The notes below the pieces were generated by a model. That model saw only the letters and a list, made by a program, of their open reading frames with translations, had not been told where the DNA came from and did no database searches. A stretch of DNA of 64,000 nt from Litchfieldia sinesaloumensis (GTDB taxonomy: Bacteria; Bacillota; Bacilli; Bacillales; Bacillaceae_L). The translations under genes and the position numbers were made by a program. Below, in pieces: positions 41,767 through 50,385 of the stretch. Numbering within the stretch: the first letter of the stretch is position 1; each line of letters opens with the position of its first letter. The DNA is taken from the NCBI RefSeq assembly GCF_900156865.1, contig NZ_LT732529.1, forward strand, positions 3,008,508 through 3,072,507, read 5' to 3'.

Positions 41767-41955
41767 ATGGGAGAGCTTCTTCGCCACGCTGTTCAGTTTA
41801 AAAAGAAAGAAATCATTAACATCCTAATTAAACAAGGCATTTATAAAAAGGATAATAAGCATCTTTATGAACTGACATTGAGTGAACTTGAAAATGAATA
41901 TAAAGTTTATCTGAACACAAGTCAGAAGGATGATCACGTTCTTAAAATAAACTAA
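41767..41955 (+). CDS. fbpA: Fur-regulated basic protein, FbpA-like
   Basis: 62 residues from the ATG at 41767, with AGAGGTG six bases upstream. The pattern G-E-L-L-R-H-A-V-Q-F-K-K-K-E-I-I-N-x-L-I followed by YKKDNKHLYELTLSELENEY is characteristic of the FbpA family (B. subtilis FbpA, 59 aa), which acts with the small RNA FsrA in the iron-sparing response. A TATAAT box lies at 41723-41728. I could not identify a clear Fur box by eye, so iron control is known for the family but not shown here. The only plus-strand gene between 1 and 47894. Confidence 0.78.
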   Translation: MGELLRHAVQFKKKEIINILIKQGIYKKDNKHLYELTLSELENEYKVYLNTSQKDDHVLKIN

Positions 41956-41956
41956 A

Positions 41957-41978
41957 GGGGCAACCCGCAGGCTGCCCC
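41957..41978 (-). terminator. Terminator of prfB
   Basis: Minus-strand GGGGCA-GCCTGCGGGT-TGCCCC followed by TTTAGTTTATTTT. It lies between convergent fbpA and prfB and could also stop fbpA transcripts. Confidence 0.78.
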
Positions 41979-41985
41979 TCACATA

Positions 41986-43087
41986 TTAATTCAACTTCGA
42001 TCTTAGATACGCATCAATAAATAGGTCAATTTCGCCATCCATGACACTTCCAGTATTCCCTACCTCTACACTTGTACGATGGTCTTTGACCATGGAATAT
42101 GGGTGGAAAACGTAGGAACGGATTTGGCTTCCCCAACCGATTTCTTTTTGCTCACCGCGGATTTCATCAAGTTCAGCTTGTTGCTTTTCAATTTCTAATT
42201 GATACAACTTCGACTTTAACATTTTCATTGCCTGTTCGCGGTTTTTGATTTGGGAACGTTCCGTTTGACACGTTACAACTGTATTTGTTGGCAAGTGAGT
42301 AATACGAACAGCTGAGTCAGTCGTATTGATATGCTGACCCCCTGCACCACTTGCTCGGTACGTATCGATTTTTAAATCTTCACTTCGTATGTCAATTTCG
42401 ATGTCATCGTTAAACTCTGGCATAACCTCACAAGAAACAAATGACGTGTGACGACGACCTGATGAATCAAACGGCGAAATACGAACTAAACGGTGTACTC
42501 CTTTTTCAGCCTTCAAATACCCATAGGCATTGTGGCCTTTAATTAATAGAGTAACACTCTTAATTCCAGCTTCGTCACCAGGTAGATAATCCATTGTCTC
42601 AACCTTGAAGCCCTTTTTCTCAGCCCAACGTGTGTACATACGAAGAAGCATTGAGCCCCAATCCTGTGACTCTGTGCCACCCGCTCCAGGGTGAAGCTCT
42701 AAAATCGCATTATTTTTATCATGTGGCTCGCTTAATAAAAGCTGTAACTCAAATTCGTTTAAACGCTTTGAAAGCTCTTGAATCTCTTCATCAAGTTCAG
42801 CTTGCAAATCTTCGTCTGGCTCTTCCTTTACGAGCTGGTACGTTAACTCTAGATTTTCATAAGAATCATTCAAGCTCACAAATTCATTTACCTGATCCTT
42901 CAATGCATTTCCTTCGTTGATTACCGTTTGCGCAGCATTTTGATCGTTCCAAAAGTCTGGCATTGACATGATTTCGTCAAGCTCGGTAATACGCGCTTGT
43001 TTGGCCTCTAAGTCAAAGAGACCCCCTGAAACCCGCTAATTTCTTAGCCATTTTATCTAGTTCATGCTTAATCTCTACTAATTCCAT
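41986..43087 (-). CDS. prfB: Peptide chain release factor 2 with programmed +1 frameshift
   Basis: The first 24 codons (43087-43016, starting [20 protein letters not shown]) end at an in-frame TGA (43013-43015). Translation continues in the +1 frame, giving 366 residues, exactly the usual RF2 length. The shift site is AGGGGG-TCT-CTT-TGA-C. Downstream features: [15 protein letters not shown], the RF2 recognition motif region, and the GGQ catalytic loop in [21 protein letters not shown]2 reads TGA and TAA, so the internal TGA provides autoregulation. TAGGAAAATAGGT precedes the ATG. It is downstream of secA, as in other bacilli. Confidence 0.97.
43013..43027 (-). other. Programmed ribosomal frameshift site of prfB
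   Basis: Minus strand AGGGGGTCTCTTTGA: an internal Shine-Dalgarno-like AGGGGG three bases before CTT-TGA, with C as the base after the stop (weak termination context). Slippage moves the tRNA from CTT to TTT. Confidence 0.96.
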
Positions 43088-43189
43088 ACCTATTTTCCTC
43101 CAAGATGTTTGTCTATAGATTTCTACTTTATTATCTTACTCATTTTTTTGTTAGATAATGAAATTTAAAAATACTATACTTAGTTTTCA

Positions 43190-43365
43190 ATGTCTAGCTC
43201 CAGGTGCCATCGGCTCGAGGTCACAAGCCAATCCCTTCGGAAGGCAAGAGGCGCCTTCTGTCAGTGCTTGTCTTGTGCTTGACTTGCACAGGACGTGCTG
43301 ACATCGACGTTCGCCACAGGACGTGGCGGTCGTTAGTCGATGTTCCTCTTTTCTAGATTAGTCCC
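43190..43365. repeat. Long palindromic repeat, inverted copy
   Basis: TGTCTAGCTCCAGGTGCCATCGGCTCGAGG begins it and CGACGTTCGCCACAGGACGTGG lies near its end; these are the reverse complement of the 5098-5280 copy. It occupies most of the prfB-secA gap, which otherwise contains only the secA terminator. Confidence 0.75.
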
Positions 43366-43375
43366 GTTTTTTTCG

Positions 43376-43403
43376 AAAGAAAAGGTGAGAGCGGACTCTC
43401 ACC
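43376..43403 (-). terminator. Terminator of secA
   Basis: Minus-strand GGTGAGAG-TCCG-CTCTCACC then TTTTCTTTC, 22 bases after the secA stop. It separates secA from prfB transcription. Confidence 0.88.
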
Positions 43404-43425
43404 TCTTACCTATATTGTACTGCCC

Positions 43426-45936
43426 TTATTTCCCGTGGCAGTTTTTGAATTTTTTACCGCTGCCGCAGTAGCATGGGTCGTTACGGCCGATGTCAACTGA
43501 TTTTGTGACTGGACGCTTTTTAGGCTTTTCTTCGCCGCCTTCTTTTGGTTGGACAGCTTGGCCTTTCGCGACTTCTTCACGTTGTAGGTTGTTGCGGATT
43601 TGCGCCTTCATAACAAACTTCGCCACATCGTCTTCAATAGAAGCAATCATGTTTTCAAACATCGCAAAGCCTTCGAATTGATATTCGCGAAGTGGATCGG
43701 TTTGACCGTAGGCACGTAAATGGATACCTTGACGAAGCTGATCCATTTGGTCAATATGGTCCATCCACTTGCTATCCACAGAACGAAGCACAACCACACG
43801 CTCAAATTCACGCATTTGTTCTGGCTCAATTTGTGCCTCTTTTTCATCATAGCGCTGTTTAATCTTTTCAAGAATAAGCTCTGATATTTCTTCAGGCTCT
43901 TTACCACGAAGGTCGTTCTCAGAAATGTCACCCTCATTTAGAAGGTTCGCATTCACATAATCAACGATTCCTTTGTAGTTCCAGTCTTCCTCAACCTCAT
44001 CCTTAGGTGTATGAGCATTAACAACCCGCTCTAGTGAAGACTTAATCATATTTTCGACAACATCACGAAGGTTCTCGGAATCAAGGACTTCGAAACGTTG
44101 CTTATAAATAACCTCACGTTGCTGACGAAGCACATCGTCATATTGTAAAAGTTGTTTACGTGCGTCAAAGTTATTACCCTCAACACGTTTTTGAGCAGAT
44201 TCAACGGCTCTGGAGACCATTTTACTTTGAATTGGCTGGGAATCGTCCATGCCAAGGCGCTCCATCATATTTTTCATATTGTCAGAACCGAAACGACGCA
44301 TCAGTTCATCTTCCATTGAAAGATAGAACTGTGTCACACCTGGGTCTCCTTGACGACCAGAACGTCCACGAAGCTGGTTGTCAATACGACGGCTCTCATG
44401 GCGCTCTGTACCAATAACCGCAAGTCCACCGACTTCCTTAACACCTTCGCCTAGCTTGATGTCAGTACCACGACCAGCCATGTTTGTTGCAATCGTAACA
44501 GCACCCTGTTGTCCAGCATTTTCAATAATTTCTGCCTCACGCGCATGGTTTTTCGCGTTCAAGACATTATGCTTAATTCCTTTTTTCGTTAGGAACTTTG
44601 AAATGATTTCAGATGTTTCAATCGCAACCGTACCCACTAAGACAGGTTGTCCCTTCGCGTTACGCTCTGCAATATCTTCTGCTACTGCACGGAACTTACC
44701 TTCGATGGATTTATAAATTAAATCCGGACGGTCATCACGAGCAATCGGACGGTTCGTCGGAATTACAACAACATTCATATTGTAAATATTGCGGAATTCC
44801 TCTTCCTCAGTCTTCGCCGTACCTGTCATACCAGAAAGCTTCTCGTACATACGGAAGTAGTTCTGGAACGTAATGGTCGCAAGCGTCATACTTTCATTCT
44901 GAATTTCCACGCCTTCCTTCGCCTCAATCGCTTGGTGAAGGCCTTCACTATAACGACGACCTTTCATCAGACGACCAGTGAATTGGTCAACGATGACGAT
45001 TTGGTCTTCTTCAACGACATAGTCAATGTCACGATGCATACTTGCATTCGCTTTTAATGCTTGATTGATATGGTGAATCAACGTCACATTTCCAATATCA
45101 AAGAGGTTCTCAATGCCAAATACTCGCTCAGCCTTTGAGATCCCTTCTTCCGTCAATTGAACACCTTTTGTTTTTTCATCATAGGTGTAATCTTCTTCTT
45201 TTTTAAGAGTGTTCACAAATCCATTTGCTTGAATATAAAGTGCCGCTGATTTTTGAGCAGAACCAGAAATAATTAATGGTGTACGCGCCTCATCAATTAA
45301 GATCGAGTCAACCTCGTCAATTACAGCAAAATAAAGCGGACGCTGTACCATTTGTTCCTTATAAAGGACCATGTTATCACGCAGATAGTCGAAACCAAAT
45401 TCATTGTTCGTACCGTAAGTCACATCAGCGCGGTATGCTTCAATTTTTTCTTCACGAGACATTGAGTTTAGGTTCAACCCAACAGAAAGGCCTAGAAACT
45501 CATAAAGCTGACCCATCTCGTGCGCATCACGACTTGCTAAGTATTCGTTGACTGTGACAACGTGAACACCTTTACCAGTGATCGCATTCAAATAAACAGG
45601 CATCGTGGAAGTTAAAGTTTTACCTTCCCCTGTTTTCATCTCAGAAATATTTCCTTCATGAAGGGCGATTCCCCCCATGAGCTGCACGCGGTACGGATGG
45701 AGACCCAACACACGTTTAGCACCCTCGCGAACAACAGCGAAAGCTTCAACTAGTATGTCATCCAGTTTCTCACCTTTTTGATATCGTTCCTTGAACTCTT
45801 CGGTTTTGTTGCGAAGGGCTTCATCAGAAAGCTTTTCCATCTGAGGATGAAGTGCCTCAATTTTATCAGCAAGTGATTCTAAGCGCTTAAGTGTGCGTTT
45901 GTTTGGATCAAAAACCTTATTTAAAATTCCAAGCAT
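43426..45936 (-). CDS. secA: Preprotein translocase ATPase SecA
   Basis: 836 residues, standard for bacillar SecA1. Walker [10 protein letters not shown] lies at about 102-110, the DEAD-like box [15 protein letters not shown] at about 206-220, and motif VI region [10 protein letters not shown] at about 485-495. The C-terminus carries the zinc-binding motif [18 protein letters not shown], a complete Cys-x-Cys-x8-Cys-His, which binds SecB or ribosomes. It powers export of unfolded preproteins through SecYEG. Here it lies between hpf and prfB, as in B. subtilis. GAGGAGC precedes the ATG. Confidence 0.99.
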   Translation of the reverse strand: MLGILNKVFDPNKRTLKRLESLADKIEALHPQMEKLSDEALRNKTEEFKERYQKGEKLDDILVEAFAVVREGAKRVLGLHPYRVQLMGGIALHEGNISEMKTGEGKTLTSTMPVYLNAITGKGVHVVTVNEYLASRDAHEMGQLYEFLGLSVGLNLNSMSREEKIEAYRADVTYGTNNEFGFDYLRDNMVLYKEQMVQRPLYFAVIDEVDSILIDEARTPLIISGSAQKSAALYIQANGFVNTLKKEEDYTYDEKTKGVQLTEEGISKAERVFGIENLFDIGNVTLIHHINQALKANASMHRDIDYVVEEDQIVIVDQFTGRLMKGRRYSEGLHQAIEAKEGVEIQNESMTLATITFQNYFRMYEKLSGMTGTAKTEEEEFRNIYNMNVVVIPTNRPIARDDRPDLIYKSIEGKFRAVAEDIAERNAKGQPVLVGTVAIETSEIISKFLTKKGIKHNVLNAKNHAREAEIIENAGQQGAVTIATNMAGRGTDIKLGEGVKEVGGLAVIGTERHESRRIDNQLRGRSGRQGDPGVTQFYLSMEDELMRRFGSDNMKNMMERLGMDDSQPIQSKMVSRAVESAQKRVEGNNFDARKQLLQYDDVLRQQREVIYKQRFEVLDSENLRDVVENMIKSSLERVVNAHTPKDEVEEDWNYKGIVDYVNANLLNEGDISENDLRGKEPEEISELILEKIKQRYDEKEAQIEPEQMREFERVVVLRSVDSKWMDHIDQMDQLRQGIHLRAYGQTDPLREYQFEGFAMFENMIASIEDDVAKFVMKAQIRNNLQREEVAKGQAVQPKEGGEEKPKKRPVTKSVDIGRNDPCYCGSGKKFKNCHGK

Positions 45937-45983
45937 TATGTACGCTCCTCTATCGTAAATTCGTATATTATGTAAATTAGTAT

Positions 45984-46012
45984 ATCTTACATTTTACCAC
46001 TAAATAGGACAA
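45984..46012 (-). promoter_or_regulatory. Candidate sigma-A promoter of secA
   Basis: TTGTCC (46007-46012), 17 bp, TAAGAT (45984-45989); moderate hexamers at ideal spacing, 48 bp before the secA start. Confidence 0.4.
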
Positions 46013-46092
46013 GGGTAAAATATTATCGGGTTTCGTGATTTGAGTGGATTCGACAAATAAAAGGACACGGCTCATAAAACTAGACAAACATG

Positions 46093-46122
46093 AAAAAGAG
46101 GCAGCCTGAAGATTCAGACTGC
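46093..46122 (-). terminator. Terminator of hpf
   Basis: Minus-strand GCAGTCTGAA-TC-TTCAGGCTGC then CTCTTTTT, about 20 bases after the hpf stop. Confidence 0.88.
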
Positions 46123-46140
46123 ACTCTAGTCATTTTTTAT

Positions 46141-46698
46141 TTAACTTGGTTCAATAATCCCGTATTTACCGTCCTTACGGCGATACACGACATTGGTTGT
46201 GTTCGTTTCAGCATTTGTGAAAACGAAGAAGTTGTGACCAAGCATGTTCATTTGTAAAATGGCTTCTTCACTGTCCATCGGTTTCAAATCAAAACGCTTT
46301 GTACGAACTAACTCGTAATCTTCATCCTCAATATCTTGAACAGCAGTTGCTGTTGTAGCACCACCGTTAGCAAACATTGTTTTAGTAGAACCTTTTTCAC
46401 GTAGCTTTCGGTTGACTTTCGTTTTATGCTTGCGGATTTGACGCTCAAGCTTTTCGCCTACAAGGTCAATCGCAGCATACATATCTTCATTAGACTCCTC
46501 TGCACGAAGCACGAGCTGTGGCATTGGAATCGTAACTTCTATTTTTTGATCCTTTGCATTATTTACTTTTAAGTTAACATTTACGTTTGCATCTGGAGTG
46601 CCGTCGAAATAGCGTTCAAGCTTACCTAACTTCTTCTCAACATACTCCCGTAAAGCTGGAGTTACCTCAATGTTTTCACCACGAACGTTGTAATTCAT
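46141..46698 (-). CDS. hpf: Long-form ribosome hibernation promoting factor
   Basis: 185 residues, the long HPF form (B. subtilis YvyD, 189 aa). The N-terminal domain (about 1-100, starting NYNVRGENIEVTPALREYVE) is the S30AE/RaiA fold that binds the 30S decoding centre. A linker follows, and the C-terminal domain (about 125-185, RTKRFDLKPMDSEEAILQMN...FVFTNAETN) dimerises to join two 70S ribosomes into 100S particles. GGAGGAG precedes the ATG. A near-perfect sigma-H promoter lies upstream, in line with the known stress and stationary-phase control of yvyD. Confidence 0.97.
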   Translation of the reverse strand: MNYNVRGENIEVTPALREYVEKKLGKLERYFDGTPDANVNVNLKVNNAKDQKIEVTIPMPQLVLRAEESNEDMYAAIDLVGEKLERQIRKHKTKVNRKLREKGSTKTMFANGGATTATAVQDIEDEDYELVRTKRFDLKPMDSEEAILQMNMLGHNFFVFTNAETNTTNVVYRRKDGKYGIIEPS

Positions 46699-46830
46699 AC
46701 ATGAACTCCTCCTTTTAACTCGACTAGCAAGTGCCAGTCTCTGCTAATGCATTGGACACAGCCAAGACCCTTTTTAGGGTATCCAACCTGTGTAACAATA
46801 TAACCCTGTTTAATTTAAGGTTATATGTAC

Positions 46831-46860
46831 TAATTCTACACACACCTCCCCAATTCCTGC
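46831..46860 (-). promoter_or_regulatory. Sigma-H promoter of hpf
   Basis: GCAGGAATT (46852-46860), 12-bp spacer, GTAGAATTA (46831-46839) on the minus strand matches RNAGGAWWW-N11/12-RNNGAATWW at every defined position. B. subtilis yvyD is known to be sigma-H and sigma-B dependent. Confidence 0.75.
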
Positions 46861-47164
46861 TTTTTCTTTAAGGAAATATGAAGAAATTGTGAATTTGTAA
46901 ACAAGTGAATAAGGTACGGTTTGGTCAAAAGGACAGGTTTGGTGCCCTACCAAAACTAGATTCTCTTATTCAAGTTCGATCCGCTAATTGTAAATTTGTA
47001 AACAATATGTGTAGGTGTAGAAATATATGCATGTCTATGGTGAGTTATGAATGGTTCTTGTGTGGATTCTAAGATGAGATTTGCTTTGAAGAATTCTTCA
47101 TTAGTAGTATGTCCATAATTTGGGTTTTTAAGTAAAGATATTTAAAGGTTGTTGTTATTTCACA

Positions 47165-47305
47165 GGGGTATGATTTCCGCTCCTGGCACTCGCTTTCCGC
47201 GGGCGATCTGCAAGCCTCCTCGCTCGTACCTCGCTGTGGGGTCTCGCTTAGCTCGCTATTCCCGCAGGAGTCTCGTGCCATGCGCTCCAATCATCAGAGG
47301 TGACA
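47165..47305. repeat. GC-rich Bacillaceae-type dispersed repeat
   Basis: The segment from GATTTCCGCTCCTGGCACTC to GTGCCATGCGCTCCAATC is an imperfect inverted repeat; the inner blocks include CTTTCCGCGGGCG, GCCTCCTCG and CCCGCAGGAGTC. I recall this type of element as highly repeated between genes in many Bacillaceae. The rest of the 46861-47358 gap is AT-rich and shows no gene. Confidence 0.65.
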
Positions 47306-47358
47306 ATTGTAGAAGCCATTTCAAAATCAATAAAGTTTCCTAAGACAGCCGAAAGTTC

Positions 47359-47724
47359 CTATTTTGTGAAGGATGTTAGATTTTGCTTTCCCCAATCATA
47401 CATCATTAACACAATTGGCATTAAGCTTTGACCTAGTTCGGTTAATGAATACTCCACTCGTGGAGGCACCTCCGGGAATACCTTCCGGTGAACAACACCG
47501 TCTTCCTCTAATTCTCTAACCTGGGTTGTTAGCACCTTATGAGTGATTTTGGGAAATAGCTTTTTAATTTCACTAAAACGTAAAGTACCCTCTGTTCCAA
47601 GAAAATAAATAATGGTAATTTTCCATTTGCCACTTATGATGGATAGCGTCAATTCCTTTTCACAATTAAATTCGCCATTCTCAAGCTTCTTCCGTACTTC
47701 CCGCCTTAAATCATCCATGTACAA
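47359..47724 (-). CDS. HxlR-family transcriptional regulator
   Basis: 121 residues of winged-helix MarR/HxlR fold: [20 protein letters not shown] (about 19-38, with the conserved Cys21 that some family members use for sensing), [29 protein letters not shown] as the recognition region, and the wing [16 protein letters not shown]. The start is either the TTG at 47724 (better spacing from GGGAGG) or the ATG two codons on. It is transcribed divergently from the formaldehyde dehydrogenase gene over a 170-bp gap. B. subtilis HxlR activates formaldehyde-detoxification genes in response to formaldehyde, so a similar role here is a good inference. Confidence 0.9.
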   Translation of the reverse strand: MYMDDLRREVRKKLENGEFNCEKELTLSIISGKWKITIIYFLGTEGTLRFSEIKKLFPKITHKVLTTQVRELEEDGVVHRKVFPEVPPRVEYSLTELGQSLMPIVLMMYDWGKQNLTSFTK

Positions 47725-47894
47725 CTAAGCCCTCCCTTGGTCAATAGTATCCTTTAGGTAATCTTCTCACAAAATAGTGCGTTCTTCCAAAGAAAAGGTT
47801 TATTTTTTAGAATAAAAGTAAGATAGAAAAATTTCAAAAAAGTCTATCGAAACACAGGTCTCATATTTAAGGTACATGATTGGAGGAAGGAAGA

Positions 47895-49109
47895 ATGGCA
47901 GGAAACAGAGCTGTAGTGTACAAAGGTCCAGGACGTGTAGGTATTGAGGATATTAGCTATCCAGACTTAATTCTCAGAGACGGACCAGGAGTGAATCCAT
48001 TAAATGTCGGTCGTAAATGTGAACATGGTGTCATTTTAAAAGTCATTACAACGAATATTTGTGGTAGTGACCAGCACATGGTTCGTGGTAGGACAACGGC
48101 TCCTGAAGGACTTGTTCTCGGTCATGAGATTACAGGTGAGGTCATTGAAGTCGGACGCGACGTCGAATTTATTAAAAAAGGAGACCTAGTATCCGTTCCA
48201 TTTAACATTGCATGTGGCCGTTGCCGAAGCTGTAAAGAACAAAACACTCATATTTGTGAAAATGTGAACCCAGATCGTCCTGGCTCTGCATACGGATATG
48301 TAGACATGGGAGGCTGGGTTGGTGGTCAATCCGAGTATGTCATGGTGCCTTACGCAGACTTTCAATTGTTGAAATTTCCAGACAAAGATCAAGCATTAGA
48401 AAAGATTCTAGATTTAACGATGCTTTCTGATATTTTTCCAACAGGTTACCACGGGGCGGTGAGTGCTGGTGTGAAACCTGGTTCGACCGTATATGTCGCA
48501 GGCGCGGGTCCAGTCGGCTTAGCTGCCGCCCACTCTGCTCAACTTCTAGGAGCCTCTGTTGTAATCGTTGGTGACTTAAATAGTGAACGACTTGCACAAG
48601 CTCGGAGCTTCGGCTGTGAGACTGTCAATCTTAGAGAACATCCCGATTTAGGGGAGCAAATCGAGCAGATTTTAGGAATTCCTGAAGTTGATTGTGCCAT
48701 TGACTGTGTCGGCTTTGAAGCTCACGGTCATGGTGCTGGGGTAGGTGAAGCACCCGCTACTGTACTAAACTCGATTATGGAGGTTACACGTGCAGGAGGA
48801 CGCCTAGGTATTCCAGGACTATATGTAACAGGTGACCCAGGTGCAGTTGATGCAGACGCGAAAATCGGTACTCTGAAGGTTCGTTTAGGACTTGGATGGG
48901 CTAAAGCTCATACATTTGTGACGGGGCAAACACCAGTCATGCAATATCACCGTGACTTAATGATGGCAATTCTAAGTGGAAGAGCGCAAATTGCAAAAGC
49001 CGTGAATGCAACATTAATTTCCTTAGATCAAGCCCCAGCGGCATATGCTGAATTCGATCAAGGAGCATCCAAGAAGTTTGTCATTGACCCTCATGGAATA
49101 CTTAGATAA
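47895..49109 (+). CDS. fdhA: Glutathione-independent formaldehyde dehydrogenase (zinc alcohol dehydrogenase family)
   Basis: 404 residues from the ATG at 47895, with GGAGGAAGGAAG upstream. Catalytic zinc ligands are in TNICGSDQHM (Cys) and GLVLGHEITG (His-Glu); the structural zinc Cys cluster is CGRCRSCKEQNTHIC. The Rossmann motif is VYVAGAGPVGLAAA. The inserted stretch VDCAIDCVGFEAHGHG...GVGEAPA is diagnostic of the Pseudomonas putida type FDH, which oxidises formaldehyde with NAD and no added thiol. Its divergent HxlR gene and downstream DUF336 gene form a compact aldehyde-response module. Confidence 0.93.
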   Translation: MAGNRAVVYKGPGRVGIEDISYPDLILRDGPGVNPLNVGRKCEHGVILKVITTNICGSDQHMVRGRTTAPEGLVLGHEITGEVIEVGRDVEFIKKGDLVSVPFNIACGRCRSCKEQNTHICENVNPDRPGSAYGYVDMGGWVGGQSEYVMVPYADFQLLKFPDKDQALEKILDLTMLSDIFPTGYHGAVSAGVKPGSTVYVAGAGPVGLAAAHSAQLLGASVVIVGDLNSERLAQARSFGCETVNLREHPDLGEQIEQILGIPEVDCAIDCVGFEAHGHGAGVGEAPATVLNSIMEVTRAGGRLGIPGLYVTGDPGAVDADAKIGTLKVRLGLGWAKAHTFVTGQTPVMQYHRDLMMAILSGRAQIAKAVNATLISLDQAPAAYAEFDQGASKKFVIDPHGILR

Positions 49110-49140
49110 ATAAAACGAAAAAATAAGGAGGCTTATTTAT

Positions 49141-49557
49141 ATGAGTAAAATCACATTAGATATAGCGAAAAAAGTGATAGCAGGTGCGGAAGAAGAAGCA
49201 AATAAAATTGGAGTTGCCATGGTGATTTCGGTTGTCGATGAAGGTGGAAACCTGATTGCGACTCACCGTATGGATGATGCATGGTTAGCAAGCATCGATA
49301 TTGCACAAAACAAGGCGTGGACATCCGTAGCCTTAAAAATGCCTTCAGCAAACTTAGCTGATGCAACAGTTCCTGCAGCTGACCTATATGGCTTGAACAC
49401 GACTAATAACGGACGCCTTGTCGTGTTCGGTGGCGGGATCCCTCTAGTTGTTGATGGAAAAGTAGTAGGGGCAGTTGGAGTGAGTGGAAGTACTGTTCCT
49501 CATGATGTACAGGTGGCAGAGGCTGGTGTTGGGGCGTTTAATCGTTTAGAGCTATAA
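49141..49557 (+). CDS. GlcG/HbpS-family (DUF336) protein
   Basis: 138 residues, the standard size of the family. Recognisable blocks: ITLDIAKKVIAGAEEEANKI, MVISVVDEGGNLIATHRMDDAW, FGGGIPLV, and GAVGVSGSTVPHDVQVAEAG. HbpS homologs bind haem or cobalamin and some are found with dehydrogenase and diol-utilisation genes. Located 31 bp after fdhA with AAGGAGG before its ATG, so co-transcribed. The biochemical role here is unknown. Confidence 0.92.
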   Translation: MSKITLDIAKKVIAGAEEEANKIGVAMVISVVDEGGNLIATHRMDDAWLASIDIAQNKAWTSVALKMPSANLADATVPAADLYGLNTTNNGRLVVFGGGIPLVVDGKVVGAVGVSGSTVPHDVQVAEAGVGAFNRLEL

Positions 49558-49569
49558 AACTAAAAGAAA

Positions 49570-49607
49570 GCAGCGAGTGGAAATACATTACGTGTTTCAC
49601 TCGCTGC
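49570..49607. terminator. Bidirectional terminator between the DUF336 gene and fliT
   Basis: GCAGCGAGTG...CACTCGCTGC stem with inner AAATAC/GTGTTT pairs. Plus-strand tail CCTTTTGTTACTT and minus-strand tail TTTCTTTTAG serve the convergent genes. Confidence 0.88.
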
Positions 49608-49614
49608 CCTTTTG

Positions 49615-49965
49615 TTACTTCTTCTTATCAAAAAACATCCCATCAGCCGGGGCTGATTGATAAGGATTGATGTATTTCGTTGACGTTGTCTTACGCTTTT
49701 TCTGGTTCGCGATGTCCTGTTGAATCTCCTTTTTGAGAGTTTCCATTTGATCATCGATGAATGTGTTCATTCGGACAATTTCAGCGCCAAGTTTTCGTTC
49801 TTCGTCTGTGAAAGGAGCCTTCACTTTAGGGAGTAACTCCTCTCGTTCATCGAGGAGACTCGTAACTTTTTCAATAACCTCATCACGATTCTCCTGTTGA
49901 ATAGACTCAGATAACAAGCTGTGTAGCTCCTTTGTAATGCGGTACATGCTGATGACCGGATTCAC
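49615..49965 (-). CDS. fliT: Flagellar chaperone FliT
   Basis: 116 residues from the GTG at 49965, which shares one base with the fliS stop (TAGTG) and has AAGGTGG eight bases upstream; the longer frame to 50025 overlaps fliS. It is an all-helical protein with acidic and basic stretches (RITKELHSLLSESIQQENRD), similar in size to B. subtilis FliT (113 aa). FliT-type proteins chaperone the cap protein FliD. The C-terminal tail after about residue 85 is basic, then disordered. Identification rests mainly on gene order after fliS. Confidence 0.85.
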   Translation of the reverse strand: MNPVISMYRITKELHSLLSESIQQENRDEVIEKVTSLLDEREELLPKVKAPFTDEERKLGAEIVRMNTFIDDQMETLKKEIQQDIANQKKRKTTSTKYINPYQSAPADGMFFDKKK

Positions 49966-50366
49966 TAGATTTGTCCACCTTGGCCGTGTTGACGCTGGCG
50001 ATTTTGTTGGATGACTTGCTTCCATGTGTCGCGGAAGTCAGTAACAAGTCCTTCTACCTCATCTAAGATAGCTACATCATTTTTAAGATTCGCTTCCATC
50101 AGACGACGGTTCATATAGTCATACATCGCCATCATGTTTTTGGATACGTCCACATCCATGTTTAACGTAACCATGAACTCACGGACAATATTTTGCGCTT
50201 TTTGCAGATTTATATTTTTGACTTCTATATTATTTTCCTCAATCGCTTGGCGACCAAGTTTAATGAATTTAATACACCCATTATAGAGCATTAACGTAAG
50301 CTCACCTGGTGACGCTGTTGTAACTGAGTTTGATTGATATGCTTGATATGGATTTCCGATTGCCAT
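49965..50366 (-). CDS. fliS: Flagellin export chaperone FliS
   Basis: 133 residues of helical-bundle fold with the family signature NPYQAYQSNSVTTASPGELT followed by MLYNGCIKFI. FliS binds the C-terminus of flagellin in the cytosol and prevents premature polymerisation; it also influences FlgM secretion. GAGTGTAACGT precedes the ATG. It lies between fliD and fliT in the expected late-flagellar order. Confidence 0.97.
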   Translation of the reverse strand: MAIGNPYQAYQSNSVTTASPGELTLMLYNGCIKFIKLGRQAIEENNIEVKNINLQKAQNIVREFMVTLNMDVDVSKNMMAMYDYMNRRLMEANLKNDVAILDEVEGLVTDFRDTWKQVIQQNRQRQHGQGGQI

Positions 50367-50385
50367 TTACGTTACACTCCTTATA

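Noticed and set aside
41986..42969. prfB as a 327-residue protein starting at 42969
   Set aside because: The first 24 codons, an AGGGGG slippage site and the TGA are all present upstream, so the true gene starts at 43087 with a programmed frameshift.
47069..47343. Short frames in the GC-rich repeat upstream of the HxlR gene
   Set aside because: They lie within an inverted-repeat element with no ribosome site.
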